Part shown: positions 26,196 to 34,726 of the stretch, one piece after another
Layout: each line of letters starts with the position of its first letter
Numbering within the stretch: position 1 is the first letter of the stretch
DNA from: CAVXWV01 sp963695415
Lineage (GTDB): Bacteria; Chloroflexota; Anaerolineae; Anaerolineales; UBA4823
Direction of reading: 5' to 3'
NCBI GenBank assembly: GCA_963695415.1
Contig: CAVOGL010000005.1
Span: 1 to 64,000, forward strand
Length of the DNA: 64,000 nucleotides
The notes under the pieces: generated by a model
What the model saw: only the letters and a program-made list of their open reading frames with translations
Told to the model about the DNA's origin: nothing
Database searches by the model: none
Position numbers and translations under genes: made by a program

Positions 26196-26684
26196 TTATT
26201 CGCCAGCCAACATATTTTTCATTTCATCAAGGCTTGAAGACTGTATAGCGCTCTCGTAATACTTCTGTTGTAACTGCTTCATGTCCTTCGGCAAGCGTTC
26301 TACTCCTTCAACCCAATCTGGCATTTGTGTAGAGAGTTGTTCGACAACACCGCCGTACATCTTTTCGGCAATTTGACGCTCTTTTATGTACATGCTTCCT
26401 TGTCTGGTCGCTTGGATAGTGGCGGCGGCTCTTGCTAGAAAATATGGGTAGCCTTTTTGAAAAGTGCAACTCAAGGCAGAGAGAAAATAGGCGTTGGCTA
26501 AAAGAACATGAGCGTCCCCATCGTTCTTGTTACTTTTGATTGCCATTCGACACAGACGTATAATTTCCAAAATAGCGTTTACATATTGGGGACTACCACT
26601 TTCGTAATTACGAAGATTTCGGTAATACTCTGTGGCTTGATTGAAGGGGTGGTTTTTGGGCGAGCCGAAAAGTTTGTTTAGCAT
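26196..26684 (-). CDS. Helical repeat-like hypothetical protein
   Basis: 162 aa, mostly alpha-helical. YVNAILEIIRLCRMAIKSNK and DGDAHVLLANAYFLSALSC look like TPR-type repeats. The start MLNKLFGSPKNHPFNQATEY was chosen as the first ATG. It is operonic with the TPR gene, suggesting a joint role. Function unknown. Confidence 0.65.
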   Translation of the reverse strand: MLNKLFGSPKNHPFNQATEYYRNLRNYESGSPQYVNAILEIIRLCRMAIKSNKNDGDAHVLLANAYFLSALSCTFQKGYPYFLARAAATIQATRQGSMYIKERQIAEKMYGGVVEQLSTQMPDWVEGVERLPKDMKQLQQKYYESAIQSSSLDEMKNMLAGE

Positions 26685-26758
26685 TTGACCTCCAAAGACG
26701 GTGCTTGTGTGCTGAATGATACGAAAACCATAAAAGATAATAAACCCAATATTTTTAA

Positions 26759-27112
26759 TTAATTACCTACCTTGTTGTATACAAGGTCGCCTTGACTGTC
26801 TGTGATTATTAGGGTGTTTTCGGTAACAGTAAATTTCAATCTAACGTCGCAACTTATTTGATTTTCACCACCACACGGTGATAGATAATGCAATGTAATC
26901 CTATCTCCGTCAGCAATAAATTCTCCATAAGAAACAACTTCCCCGTAAAAATAATCAGTAAACCGCCCATCTTTTGTAAATTCTATTTCAACATTTGGGT
27001 ATTCTGTATCTTGCCAACGTCCGACTAATCCCAACCATGAGCCATCAACAAGGCATGATACAAGACTAAGGCTAACGGTTATTACGAGGGCGTAAAGTAT
27101 AGTTTTTCTCAT
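26759..27112 (-). CDS. Predicted lipoprotein, cassette gene
   Basis: 117 aa. The signal peptide (MRKTILYALVITVSLSLVSC) ends in a lipobox LVSC. The rest is a small beta-rich domain (GLVGRWQDTEYPNVEIEF, LTLHY-like strands, NTLIITDSQGDLVYNKV) of the kind seen in DUF-type lipocalin-like lipoproteins. AAAAGGAG precedes the ATG, and the R' core GTTCGGC lies 26 bp upstream, so it starts an integron cassette. Function unknown. Confidence 0.75.
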   Translation of the reverse strand: MRKTILYALVITVSLSLVSCLVDGSWLGLVGRWQDTEYPNVEIEFTKDGRFTDYFYGEVVSYGEFIADGDRITLHYLSPCGGENQISCDVRLKFTVTENTLIITDSQGDLVYNKVGN

Positions 27113-27137
27113 TCGTTTCGCTCCTTTTGGAAGTGCC

Positions 27138-27264
27138 GCCGAACGGTTGCATAACCAGCGGGGCGGGTTGGCTCCGAGCCATTCCTGAACCAGAGCCAAA
27201 GTTGGCAATTTCAGCCGAGTACTACCGGGGCGATTAGCCCCGTCCGGTGCTAGCAGGGTTAGGC
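27138..27264 (-). other. Integron attC site downstream of DUF218 cassette
   Basis: 127 bp on -: R'' GCCTAAC, then CCTGCTAGCACCGGACGGGG pairing with CCCCGCTGGTTATGCAACC, an inner GGCTCTGGTTCAGGAATGG segment, and R' GTTCGGC. A clean long attC between the DUF218 gene and the lipoprotein gene. Confidence 0.75.
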
Positions 27265-27337
27265 GCAGACCAGGACTATTGAGCAAAATACTCCAATACC
27301 ATTGCTTTGAGTTCATTTGACATCATTTCAATCGGAA

Positions 27338-27964
27338 TTAGAAATGCCCGAAATGGGAATATTTGTGTATCTTTGGCACATTTGCAAACATATATGCTTG
27401 GGCTTCCGGGTATTCCATCCAATTCTCTTTTGTAATAAATGGCCCATCTCCGCCAAGATGTGTATCGAAAGGATAGGGTATAACTTGTGTTTCTGCATCC
27501 AGTTGTGCTTTTAGGGTTCTGATTTGCCTGCCGACCGCATAACTTTTGCAGATTACTAATACGCTGAAGACGCTCTTGAAATCGTATATTCTCAATGCGT
27601 ATTTCACATTTTCATATGTGTTCACAGATTGGGTTTCAATGAATATCTTTTCTTCTGGCACACCCAATTTTATCAATTCACGGCGAATAACTTCAGATTC
27701 AGCCTTCTTATCATCTTGCCACGTGTAATGTCGTAAGGCATCTAATTTATACCCACCTGTTACGACAATGTCTTGACCCAATCCTTTGAAAAATGCCTTT
27801 GCTCCATTCTCCCATAATCCAGGGTGAGAACCACCAAATATAAATATGATGTCACAGGGCTTTATTGCAATTGGTTGATCAAAAATTATCATCGTTATCT
27901 CATCTATGGCTGAGCGTGATAGCTTTGGTGGGGGTATATAATACGGAATATTTTTTTGGCTCAT
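27338..27964 (-). CDS. YdcF/DUF218-type protein, cassette gene
   Basis: 208 aa, soluble. IIFIFGGSHPGLWENGAKAF, DIVVTGGYKLDALRHYTWQD, LGVPEEKIFIETQSVNTYEN and VLVICKSYAVGRQIRTL follow the DUF218 pattern (nucleotide- or envelope-related proteins such as YdcF/SanA). There is no N-terminal membrane anchor, so it resembles YdcF more than SanA. It is the first cassette after attI-like copy 3: core GTTGGGC lies about 30 bp upstream, and an attC follows. Confidence 0.85.
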   Translation of the reverse strand: MSQKNIPYYIPPPKLSRSAIDEITMIIFDQPIAIKPCDIIFIFGGSHPGLWENGAKAFFKGLGQDIVVTGGYKLDALRHYTWQDDKKAESEVIRRELIKLGVPEEKIFIETQSVNTYENVKYALRIYDFKSVFSVLVICKSYAVGRQIRTLKAQLDAETQVIPYPFDTHLGGDGPFITKENWMEYPEAQAYMFANVPKIHKYSHFGHF

Positions 27965-28008
27965 GTCTGAATAAAACCTTCTATCTCACTGCGCCCAACG
28001 CGTGATTT

Positions 28009-28138
28009 AGCGGATTGCATAACAGCTTATAAACGGTCCGTATAAATACCTATTCATTTTGGATATTATACGGCACTCTATTTTTATCGGGAAAGAATTC
28101 CTCCTAATTTCTAACATGGAAGGACTGTTAGGCTGCCA
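28009..28138. other. attI-like / intI promoter segment, copy 3
   Basis: Third copy of the conserved segment, somewhat more diverged (ACGGTCCGTATAAATACC) but keeping AGCGGATTGCATAACAGC and ATTATACGGCACTCTATT. The cassette core GTTGGGC is at 27999-27993 on -, and the candidate cassette-promoter TATAAT on - is at 28070-28065. intI-derived sequence follows directly on +. Confidence 0.7.
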
Positions 28139-28350
28139 AACCCCCAAAATGACTGGATCAAGTTCGTGAAATCCTGCGCATGAAGCACGATGCTTACCGC
28201 ACCGAGCAGGCGTATATCGACTGGATCAAGCGCTACATCTTCTTCCATTAAAAACACGATCTCAATCACCAGATCATCGACAGCGATGGCTTTGACCGAG
28301 AACGATCGGTTGACCGTCCTGCCTGACAAAGCATTTATAATCAAGTACTG
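28139..28350 (+). pseudogene. intI: Integron integrase remnant with internal deletion
   Basis: Reads DQVREILRMKHDAYRTEQAY then IDWIKRYIFFH, as in the copy at 7537, and hits a TAA. It then jumps to sequence that in mixed frames gives DLNHQII ... DRLTVLPDKA, the region of IntI just before the second catalytic patch (usual form DxxxxxIIVRDGKGxKDR). So the N-terminal domain is joined to a piece of the catalytic domain, with about 100 or more codons deleted. Not functional. Confidence 0.72.
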
Positions 28351-28387
28351 GATTTAAGATTCATGGAAAGAAGCTTCGAGAATTAAT

Positions 28388-29213
28388 TTGCACATCCCGC
28401 CTGCGGACCACTACCAGGGCTTTGTTTTCGACCTGGATGGCACGATCTACCTGGGCGACAGCGCCCTCCCGGGGGCAGTGCAGGCAGTGGCATCCTTACG
28501 GCAGGGCGGCAAGCGCGTCGTCTTCATCACCAACAAGCCGCTCTCCACACGACAGGATTATGCACGAAAACTCACCCGATTGGGCATCCCCACCAACCAG
28601 GATGAGATCATCACCTCTGCATTTGTACTGGGCAGTCATTTAGCTAAGAAGCTGCCAGAGCTGAATTATTACCTGGTTGGGGAAGAAAATCTGGCGATGG
28701 AGCTGCGCGGGTACGGGTTGAATATCCTGCCTGAGTTCAGCGACCAGGACCCAAAGCATGTTCTGGAAGTGAAAGAGGTCGATGCTCTCATTGTTGCTTT
28801 CGACCGCACCCTGGATTACCGCAAGCTGAACACCGCCTACCAGGCGCTGGTCGGAGGCGCGCGGTTCTTCGCCACCAACGCCGACAAGACCTGCCCCATG
28901 CCCGGCGGGGCAATCCCGGACGCCGGAGCTACGATCACCGCGCTGGAACACCTGACAGGGCGGCAGGTTGAGATTTTGGGGGGAAAACCATCCCCTCTGA
29001 TGATGCAGGTGGCGGCGGAAACCCTGCAGCTGTCCCCGGACCGCTGTCTGCTGGTGGGTGACCGTCTGGAGACAGACATGCGCATGGGTCAGAATGCCGG
29101 TTTTGCTACCGCGTTGGTGCTTACCGGAGTGACGCGCAGGGACGACCTGGAGGGATTTCACCCCACCGCCCAGTTACATTTTCTCCAACCTGTTTGAACT
29201 CATTTCCAGTTGA
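28388..29213 (+). CDS. NagD-like HAD-IIA sugar/nitrophenyl phosphatase, C-terminal frameshift
   Basis: About 274 aa. Motif I GFVFDLDGTIYLGD, motif II VFITNKPLSTRQD (NagD-type ITN), motif III Lys in LGGKPSPLMMQ, motif IV LLVGDRLETDMRMG. The cap domain holds ADKTCPMPGGAIPDAGA. The start is TTG at 28388, with only a weak ribosome binding site. Near 29170 a one-base shift gives SYIFSNLFELISS and a TGA, the ending typical of the family. A broken 5' copy lies at 17030. It hydrolyses small phosphomonoesters. Confidence 0.88.
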
Positions 29214-29295
29214 AATGATCAGGCTGCTTTTTTAACATGGACACAAACTTACCATCCGGTCAGAAAGTGTAAGCATTACGGCTTATAATTTGGTT

Positions 29296-29925
29296 ATGCC
29301 CGCACTGGATAAAATTGCCTATTATCAGAACCGGCGCGATGAAGTCCCCAACCAGGAACTGGCGCGCGAGCTGGCTGAACAGGAAGATCGTGCCGGGATT
29401 GGTGAGATCGCTGAAAACCTTTGGAACCAGGAACCAAACGTGCAGAGCGACTGCCTGAAGGTTCTTTACGAGATCGGTTATCTCAAACCAGAGTTAATCG
29501 CAGGTTACTGGCAGGATTTCATCAAGCTACTCGGCAGCAAGAATAACCGCCTCGTTTGGGGCGCAATGATCGCCCTCTCGACCATCTCCCAACTGAAGCC
29601 AGATGAACTTTTCACGGAGATTGAGACGATCAGGAAGGCAGTCAACTCCGGCAGCGTGATCACCATCGACGCCGGGATACTCACCCTGGCAAAGATCGCC
29701 GCGCACAGCCCCGGTTACAACCAGGCGATCTTCCCTTTCCTCCTCCAGCACCTTGAAGGCTGCAGAACAAAGGATGTACCCCGGCATGCTGAAATGATAC
29801 AGATTGCCGTGAGTGGTTCGCAGAAGGATGCTTTCACCAATGTCCTGGAAAGCAGGCTTCCAGAAATGACACCTGCCCAGGGCAAGCGTGTGAAAAGTGT
29901 CCTGTCAGTGGTACAGAAGAAGTGA
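29296..29925 (+). CDS. HEAT-like repeat hypothetical protein
   Basis: 209 aa, alpha-helical. Successive helices such as NVQSDCLKVLYEIGYLKPEL, GAMIALSTISQLKPDELF and DAGILTLAKIAAHSPGYNQA suggest ARM/HEAT-type repeats. No enzymatic motif. The start is taken at the second Met (MPALDKIAYYQN). Followed by a probable terminator. Function unknown. Confidence 0.7.
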   Translation: MPALDKIAYYQNRRDEVPNQELARELAEQEDRAGIGEIAENLWNQEPNVQSDCLKVLYEIGYLKPELIAGYWQDFIKLLGSKNNRLVWGAMIALSTISQLKPDELFTEIETIRKAVNSGSVITIDAGILTLAKIAAHSPGYNQAIFPFLLQHLEGCRTKDVPRHAEMIQIAVSGSQKDAFTNVLESRLPEMTPAQGKRVKSVLSVVQKK

Positions 29926-29989
29926 TCTCAGGCACAAATCCAGACTTCATATCTCGATCAACTTATGGAATGTGGATTTCTGCCGGCAT

Positions 29990-30018
29990 TTCCTATCCTG
30001 GAGGATGGGAATTAATTT
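29990..30018 (+). terminator. Probable rho-independent terminator
   Basis: TTCCTATCC-TGGA-GGATGGGAA (one G-T pair) followed by TTAATTTT, 64 bp after the HEAT-like gene. Confidence 0.5.
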
Positions 30019-30064
30019 TGAAACCTAATTGACTCCAAGGAAGATTCCATGAGCGAGGTGAAAT

Positions 30065-30400
30065 ATGGCATATGACGAACAGCTGGCGAAGAGAATTGAA
30101 GGTTTACTTCAGAAAATCGATCCTCCAGGATTGACATCGAAGAAGATGTTTGGCGGGATCGGTTACCTCGTCCACGGGAACATGGCTTGCGGGGTGCATA
30201 AACAGGATATGATGGTGCGAACCGGTCCTGACCTGTACGAAACCGCCATGGGAAAACCGCACACGCGCGTATTCGATATGACCGGAAAGGTCATGACTGG
30301 CTGGGTGGTTGTTGAGGGAGAAGGTGTGGCGTCGGACCAGGTCCTGGAAGAGTGGGTAAAAATGGGGCTCGCATATGCCCTTTCTTTGCCGGCAAAATGA
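30065..30400 (+). CDS. TfoX N-terminal domain family protein
   Basis: 111 aa. SKKMFGGIGYLVHGNMACGV and TRVFDMTGKVMTGWVVVEGE are typical of the TfoX/Sxy N-terminal domain. GAGGTGAAAT precedes the ATG. Stand-alone TfoX-N proteins are common in bacteria outside competence systems; the role here is unknown. Confidence 0.88.
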   Translation: MAYDEQLAKRIEGLLQKIDPPGLTSKKMFGGIGYLVHGNMACGVHKQDMMVRTGPDLYETAMGKPHTRVFDMTGKVMTGWVVVEGEGVASDQVLEEWVKMGLAYALSLPAK

Positions 30401-30428
30401 ATGAACATCCTCCCCAAAAGGATTTTGT

Positions 30429-30448
30429 AGACCCTTTGGGTCTTCTTA
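30429..30448 (+). terminator. Weak hairpin, possible terminator
   Basis: AGACCC-TTT-GGGTCT followed by TCTT, between the TfoX-like and phosphotransferase genes. A short stem with a poor U-tract. Confidence 0.3.
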
Positions 30449-30455
30449 TGACCCA

Positions 30456-31474
30456 ATGAAAACATTCGAAAAATTAACGCTCCAGGGTCAGATCCGGCGG
30501 ATGAGGTCACTCGCCTGGAAAGCGCTGGATTCATATCCTTTGAATATCAACAAAGTATCCTATCTAGGCTGGTACACCAACCTGCTCTTTCGAATTTGGA
30601 CCGGCGAAGGAAGGTCTCTGGTTCTGCGCGTCTGCGCACCAGGTTGGCGCAGCGACCTTGATCTGCAATCGGAGGCAGCGTGGCTTGAAGCGTTGGCAGC
30701 AGATGCTGATATCCGCGCCCCTCAACCAATCGCCGATAAATCAGGCAAATACCTTGTAGATGTGGAAGTCCCGGGAGTCCCAGGCAGCAGACGCTGCATG
30801 TTGATGAGCTGGATCCCCGGCGTTCCCCTGGGAAAACACTTAAATGAAGAAAACCTGGCATTGATGGGGGAATTGTTCGCCAGGTTACATGATTTCAGCG
30901 CTGGATTTCAACCAGATAACGACTTTACGGACCGTAAATTGGACAAAGTCCTCGCCCGCGATGAAGAAGACGTGCTTTTTAGCGAAACCTGTTTGACATG
31001 GCGCTTGATCCTACCCATCAACATCTTCTCCTGCAGGTCAGAGTGATCGTGGAACAGGCTTACGCCAATCTTTACGCGCAGAAAGACGGCTTGCGCGTGA
31101 TCCACCACGACCTGTGGCATGACAACATCCACATTTCCCGCGCCAGGCTGTATCCCCTGGACTTCGAGGACACTGCCTGGGGGTATCCGGTCCAGGACCT
31201 GGCAATGGCGCTGCAGGACCTGATGAATGATGTCGAACCACAGCTTTACGAACCTTATGCCGCCGCATTACGCCGCGGCTATGAAAGCCTGTCAACCTGG
31301 CCCGAAACCTACGAGGGTCAGATCGACATCTTCCGCGCAGGCAGAATGCTATGGGTGGCGAATTTCGTTGCCGGGTTCCAGAATGAACACCTGGATGGAT
31401 TTCTCAGCAGGATCCAGCCCATGCTGGAATCATTTCTTGAGACAGGAAAATTACGGAAAATCAAACCAAACTGA
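30456..31474 (+). CDS. Aminoglycoside phosphotransferase-family (APH) kinase, one frameshift
   Basis: About 339 aa. The N-lobe has NLLFRIWTGEGRSLVLRVCA. The catalytic loop is VIHHDLWHDNI (HxDxxxxN) and the metal site is YPLDFEDTAWG (DFE). The frame slips near 30990: FSETCLTWR should read FDMALDPTHQHLL after removing one base. It belongs to the homoserine-kinase-like/APH fold, phosphorylating a small molecule. No resistance function can be inferred. It is followed at 15 bp by a glycosidase-like gene. Confidence 0.83.
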
Positions 31475-31489
31475 TAAGAGGAAAAAATC

Positions 31490-33385
31490 ATGCAAAAAAG
31501 AAGCACCGAAATTGTCGTCTGTGGTGTGCCGTTCGGTACAACGCACGAAAAAGATGCCCTGATGCAGTTAAAAGACATGGGCACTACCTCCATCCAGATC
31601 TACACCTTCTGGAGAGAATTTGAACCCACCAGCCGGGGCGCTTTCGATTGGAGCATCTATGACCGGCAGGTTGAAGCCATCCAGAAAGCCGGTCTGAAAT
31701 ACCTGCCGTTCATTCTGATGGGACCCAAATACGCTGCTCCTTCCTGGTGGTTGGAGCATCCAAACCACACAGGGTTGCGCTGCCTGGAACACGGAAAACT
31801 CAGCCCGATCGAATCGATCTGGAACGAGAAATTCGAGGTGGAAATCAGCCGTGTGCTCGAAGCCTTTGCCAACCATTACCTGCCCATGGACGTCCTCGAA
31901 GCGGTCATGCCCGGGATCTGCGGCGATTATGGCGAGGCGATCATGCCAGTCACCGGCAACTGGCCCGGTGATTACCACACTCACCTGGGCTATTGGTGCG
32001 CGGGCGAGGATGCGAAAAATAATTTTCGTATCCGGTTGGAAGAAAAATACCAGGGATTAGATAAATTGAACTCCGCCTGGCGCTCGCATTACAAATCATT
32101 TGACGAAATTAACCCATTCCTGCCCCACCGGGCGCCATCGAGAACAGCCTGGTTTGATTTCCTGCAGTGGTACCGGGGATCGATGACGGATTACGCTGAA
32201 TTTTGGATGGCTGAATGCAGACGCCTGTTCCCGGAAACGCGGGTGTATATGTGCACGGGAGGCGAAGAAGAACCGCAGCACGCTTCCCTGTTCAGTGACC
32301 AGGCGAAGATTGCTGCACGGCATGATGGTGGTATCCGTCTGACGAACGAGGGCAACCGCTTTTACGATAATTATTACCTGACCGCCTACACCTGGAGCGT
32401 GTGCAAATTCTATGGCGCTGACCTTGGACTCGAACCGGTTGGACCGATCACAGAGAATGGCGTGCGAACCCGCATCTTTGGCTCAGCCGCTTACGGGAAT
32501 CCCCAGATGTTCCACTACTACGGCAATCTCTTCGGAGAAGGCGCACAGCCTCTGCCTGGAGCAGAAGCTTTCAGGGACAACATTCACCTGGTCAAAGAAT
32601 CCCCACTGCCGCCAGCCGTCGCTTTCTTCTGGCCCGGAGACACCTTCGCCTGGAAAATGGAGCAGCAGCTGCCCGGTGAAATCCCCGAAGGGTTGAATAA
32701 AGCGCTGGCATTCATCCGCCGGCAGGTGGTGTGTATGCCTGTCAATGAAGAAATGATCCTGGATGGGTGCCTGGAACAGTACAAACTCCTCGTCATTGCC
32801 ATGCCAGCCTTCACACGGAGAGAAGTTCTCAAGAAAATCGCTGACTGGGTCGCGAATGGCGGTACTGTACTCGCTGCAGGCAGACTCCTGGACCTGGAAC
32901 TCGAGCCGGTCGAAGAATTTGACGCCTTATTTGGTATCCTGCCCACATCGGAGCAGACAACGGGGCATGTTAATTTATACGTAGCCGACCTCCCGGATTA
33001 CCCGGATTTCTCCAGGATTGGTTCATTCCACTCATTGATCACATGGATGGACCTTGCCCCAGACACAGAATTACTGGCAGTCACGCAAGAAAGCGCCGGT
33101 TATGCCGGAACACGAATCCATAAAGTCGCCGCCGCTTTCCAACGCAAATCAGGAACTGGCATGGGCATTTATTACAGTGGTCCGGTGGCAATGGAAGAAG
33201 ATGCGGAAGCCATTTTTTACGATCCGGGCACGTTCAAGGCTCTCCTCAAAGACGTCATTAATTTGTACAGCCAGGTTGAAATTTTTAACCTGGAAGAAGG
33301 CGAGGTTGCCAGGGCGAGGATAGGCGCTGAATTATATTCCCTGGGTGAGTCAGGGATTCTAAAAGTCACTCCCCAGGAGAGTTAG
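31490..33385 (+). CDS. GH42-like glycoside hydrolase (putative beta-galactosidase)
   Basis: 631 aa. The N-terminal TIM barrel has SIQIYTFWREFEPTSRGAFD, the DYGEAIMPVTGNW loop and a long mid-barrel FDFLQWYRGSMTDYAEFWM. The second half has a trimerisation/GATase-like fold (LVIAMPAFTRREVLKKIADW, ANGGTVLAAG), the architecture of GH42-like and GH14-like proteins. No signal peptide, so probably cytoplasmic. AGAGGAAAAAATC precedes the ATG. Substrate assignment is inferred only from fold and neighbourhood. Confidence 0.72.
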   Translation: MQKRSTEIVVCGVPFGTTHEKDALMQLKDMGTTSIQIYTFWREFEPTSRGAFDWSIYDRQVEAIQKAGLKYLPFILMGPKYAAPSWWLEHPNHTGLRCLEHGKLSPIESIWNEKFEVEISRVLEAFANHYLPMDVLEAVMPGICGDYGEAIMPVTGNWPGDYHTHLGYWCAGEDAKNNFRIRLEEKYQGLDKLNSAWRSHYKSFDEINPFLPHRAPSRTAWFDFLQWYRGSMTDYAEFWMAECRRLFPETRVYMCTGGEEEPQHASLFSDQAKIAARHDGGIRLTNEGNRFYDNYYLTAYTWSVCKFYGADLGLEPVGPITENGVRTRIFGSAAYGNPQMFHYYGNLFGEGAQPLPGAEAFRDNIHLVKESPLPPAVAFFWPGDTFAWKMEQQLPGEIPEGLNKALAFIRRQVVCMPVNEEMILDGCLEQYKLLVIAMPAFTRREVLKKIADWVANGGTVLAAGRLLDLELEPVEEFDALFGILPTSEQTTGHVNLYVADLPDYPDFSRIGSFHSLITWMDLAPDTELLAVTQESAGYAGTRIHKVAAAFQRKSGTGMGIYYSGPVAMEEDAEAIFYDPGTFKALLKDVINLYSQVEIFNLEEGEVARARIGAELYSLGESGILKVTPQES

Positions 33386-33410
33386 CAATTAACTCGAAAC
33401 ACCGGAAATC

Positions 33411-34656
33411 TCACGGACGCGTCAGAAGCGGGAGATAAACCGGCTCCCAGGCGGCTTCGAAAGCGCCGATATCACAGGCGCTGGAGTTAAAAGATGGTCG
33501 GGGAAAGCCTCTCTGGTCCACATTGGGACAGGAGATGGCATTTCCCCCGACGCCTGCAGCATTGAAGGCCGGGCTTCCAGCCATTAGTGCATGGGTCAGT
33601 GTATCTCCACCGTTATCGGCGAGTGGTCCGAGTTTTGGATCAGCTACCTGGAGACCGGCGCCGCAGGAAGAATCACTGCTGATACTGTGGTGACCTGTCG
33701 CCAAAGCGACATTACAGGCAGTATTCCCTGCCCCCGCTGTGAGGATTGAATTATAAATCTCCAGGTTCCAGTTTACGGATGTGTACACCGCCCAACCCGA
33801 AGTGGATTCGATGATATTGTTATTGGTGATCGTGGAGTAATGGATTTTTAAGTCACCGTTATTCCATTGAGAAATCCCACCACCGTTATATAACGCAGTA
33901 TTTCCACTGACGGTTACATTGACTAATGTAGCCGTATTTCCGTTGGTAAATCCCCCGCCGAACTCAGCAGTATTCCCTGAAATCAAAACCCGTTCCAGAT
34001 GTACACTGCCAAATTGAGACTGGTAAATCCCACCTCCGTCACCACCAGTCTGGTTGCCGGTGAACTGCGAGTCCGCAGCGGTGAGGTTCCCAATGGTAAA
34101 AATCCCGCCACCCAGAACAAACCCATCCCCCAGATTATCGCGTACAGCAACATGGTCCAGATCCAAACTGATTTGTTCCCCTAAAACCTGGATCCCCGCG
34201 CCAAGATTGTTTTCAGGCAGTTTGCCGTGGCGGATGGTTAAGTCGGATACTGTGACCTTATATTCAGCATCGTTAAGCAAATCCAGAACACGGTCAATGC
34301 CTTCTTCAGTCGATGCCCCAGCCTGGATGATCGTTTGATCGATACCCTCACCTGCCAGGTTCAGGGACACAAGGATGTCAAGGTCACCGGTGGCATTTTC
34401 ATCCTCGTCCATGCCATCAATGGTGAGTTCGTAGACACCAACAGGCACCTGGATGGTGTAGGTGTTTGAAGGATCTGCATTCGCCTTGCTGATCGCCCCG
34501 CGGAGGCTGCAGTCATTTTCGGAGGATGTACAAGCGCTTTTTGCTGGATCATCAACTGTGGTATCAACCTGTATGATTAAAGTCTGCAGCAATCGAGTTT
34601 GAAAAAGATGAAAGGATTATGGTCAGGAGCAGGAGAAAACTGACTAAACGAAGCAA
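33411..34656 (-). CDS. Secreted CSLREA/choice-of-anchor Q beta-helix protein, one frameshift
   Basis: About 414 aa. A signal peptide (LLRLVSFLLLLTIILSSFSN) is in a different frame from the main part; one base near 34573 joins them. Then NDCSLRGAISKANADPSNTY (CSLREA-like), a right-handed beta-helix region (GGGIYQSQFGSVHLERVLIS, NGGGISQWNNGDLKIHYSTI), NVDQRGFPRP and DIGAFEA. The C-terminus is PVYLPLLTRP. The start (TTG at 34656) is uncertain. Paralog of the next gene. An extracellular adhesin or polysaccharide-binding role is possible. Confidence 0.78.
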
Positions 34657-34726
34657 GAATTTTTGACTTAAAATTTTTCCTTTTCTGGATTCAAAATTAT
34701 TATTTCCGAAATCGGAGGTTGTTATC

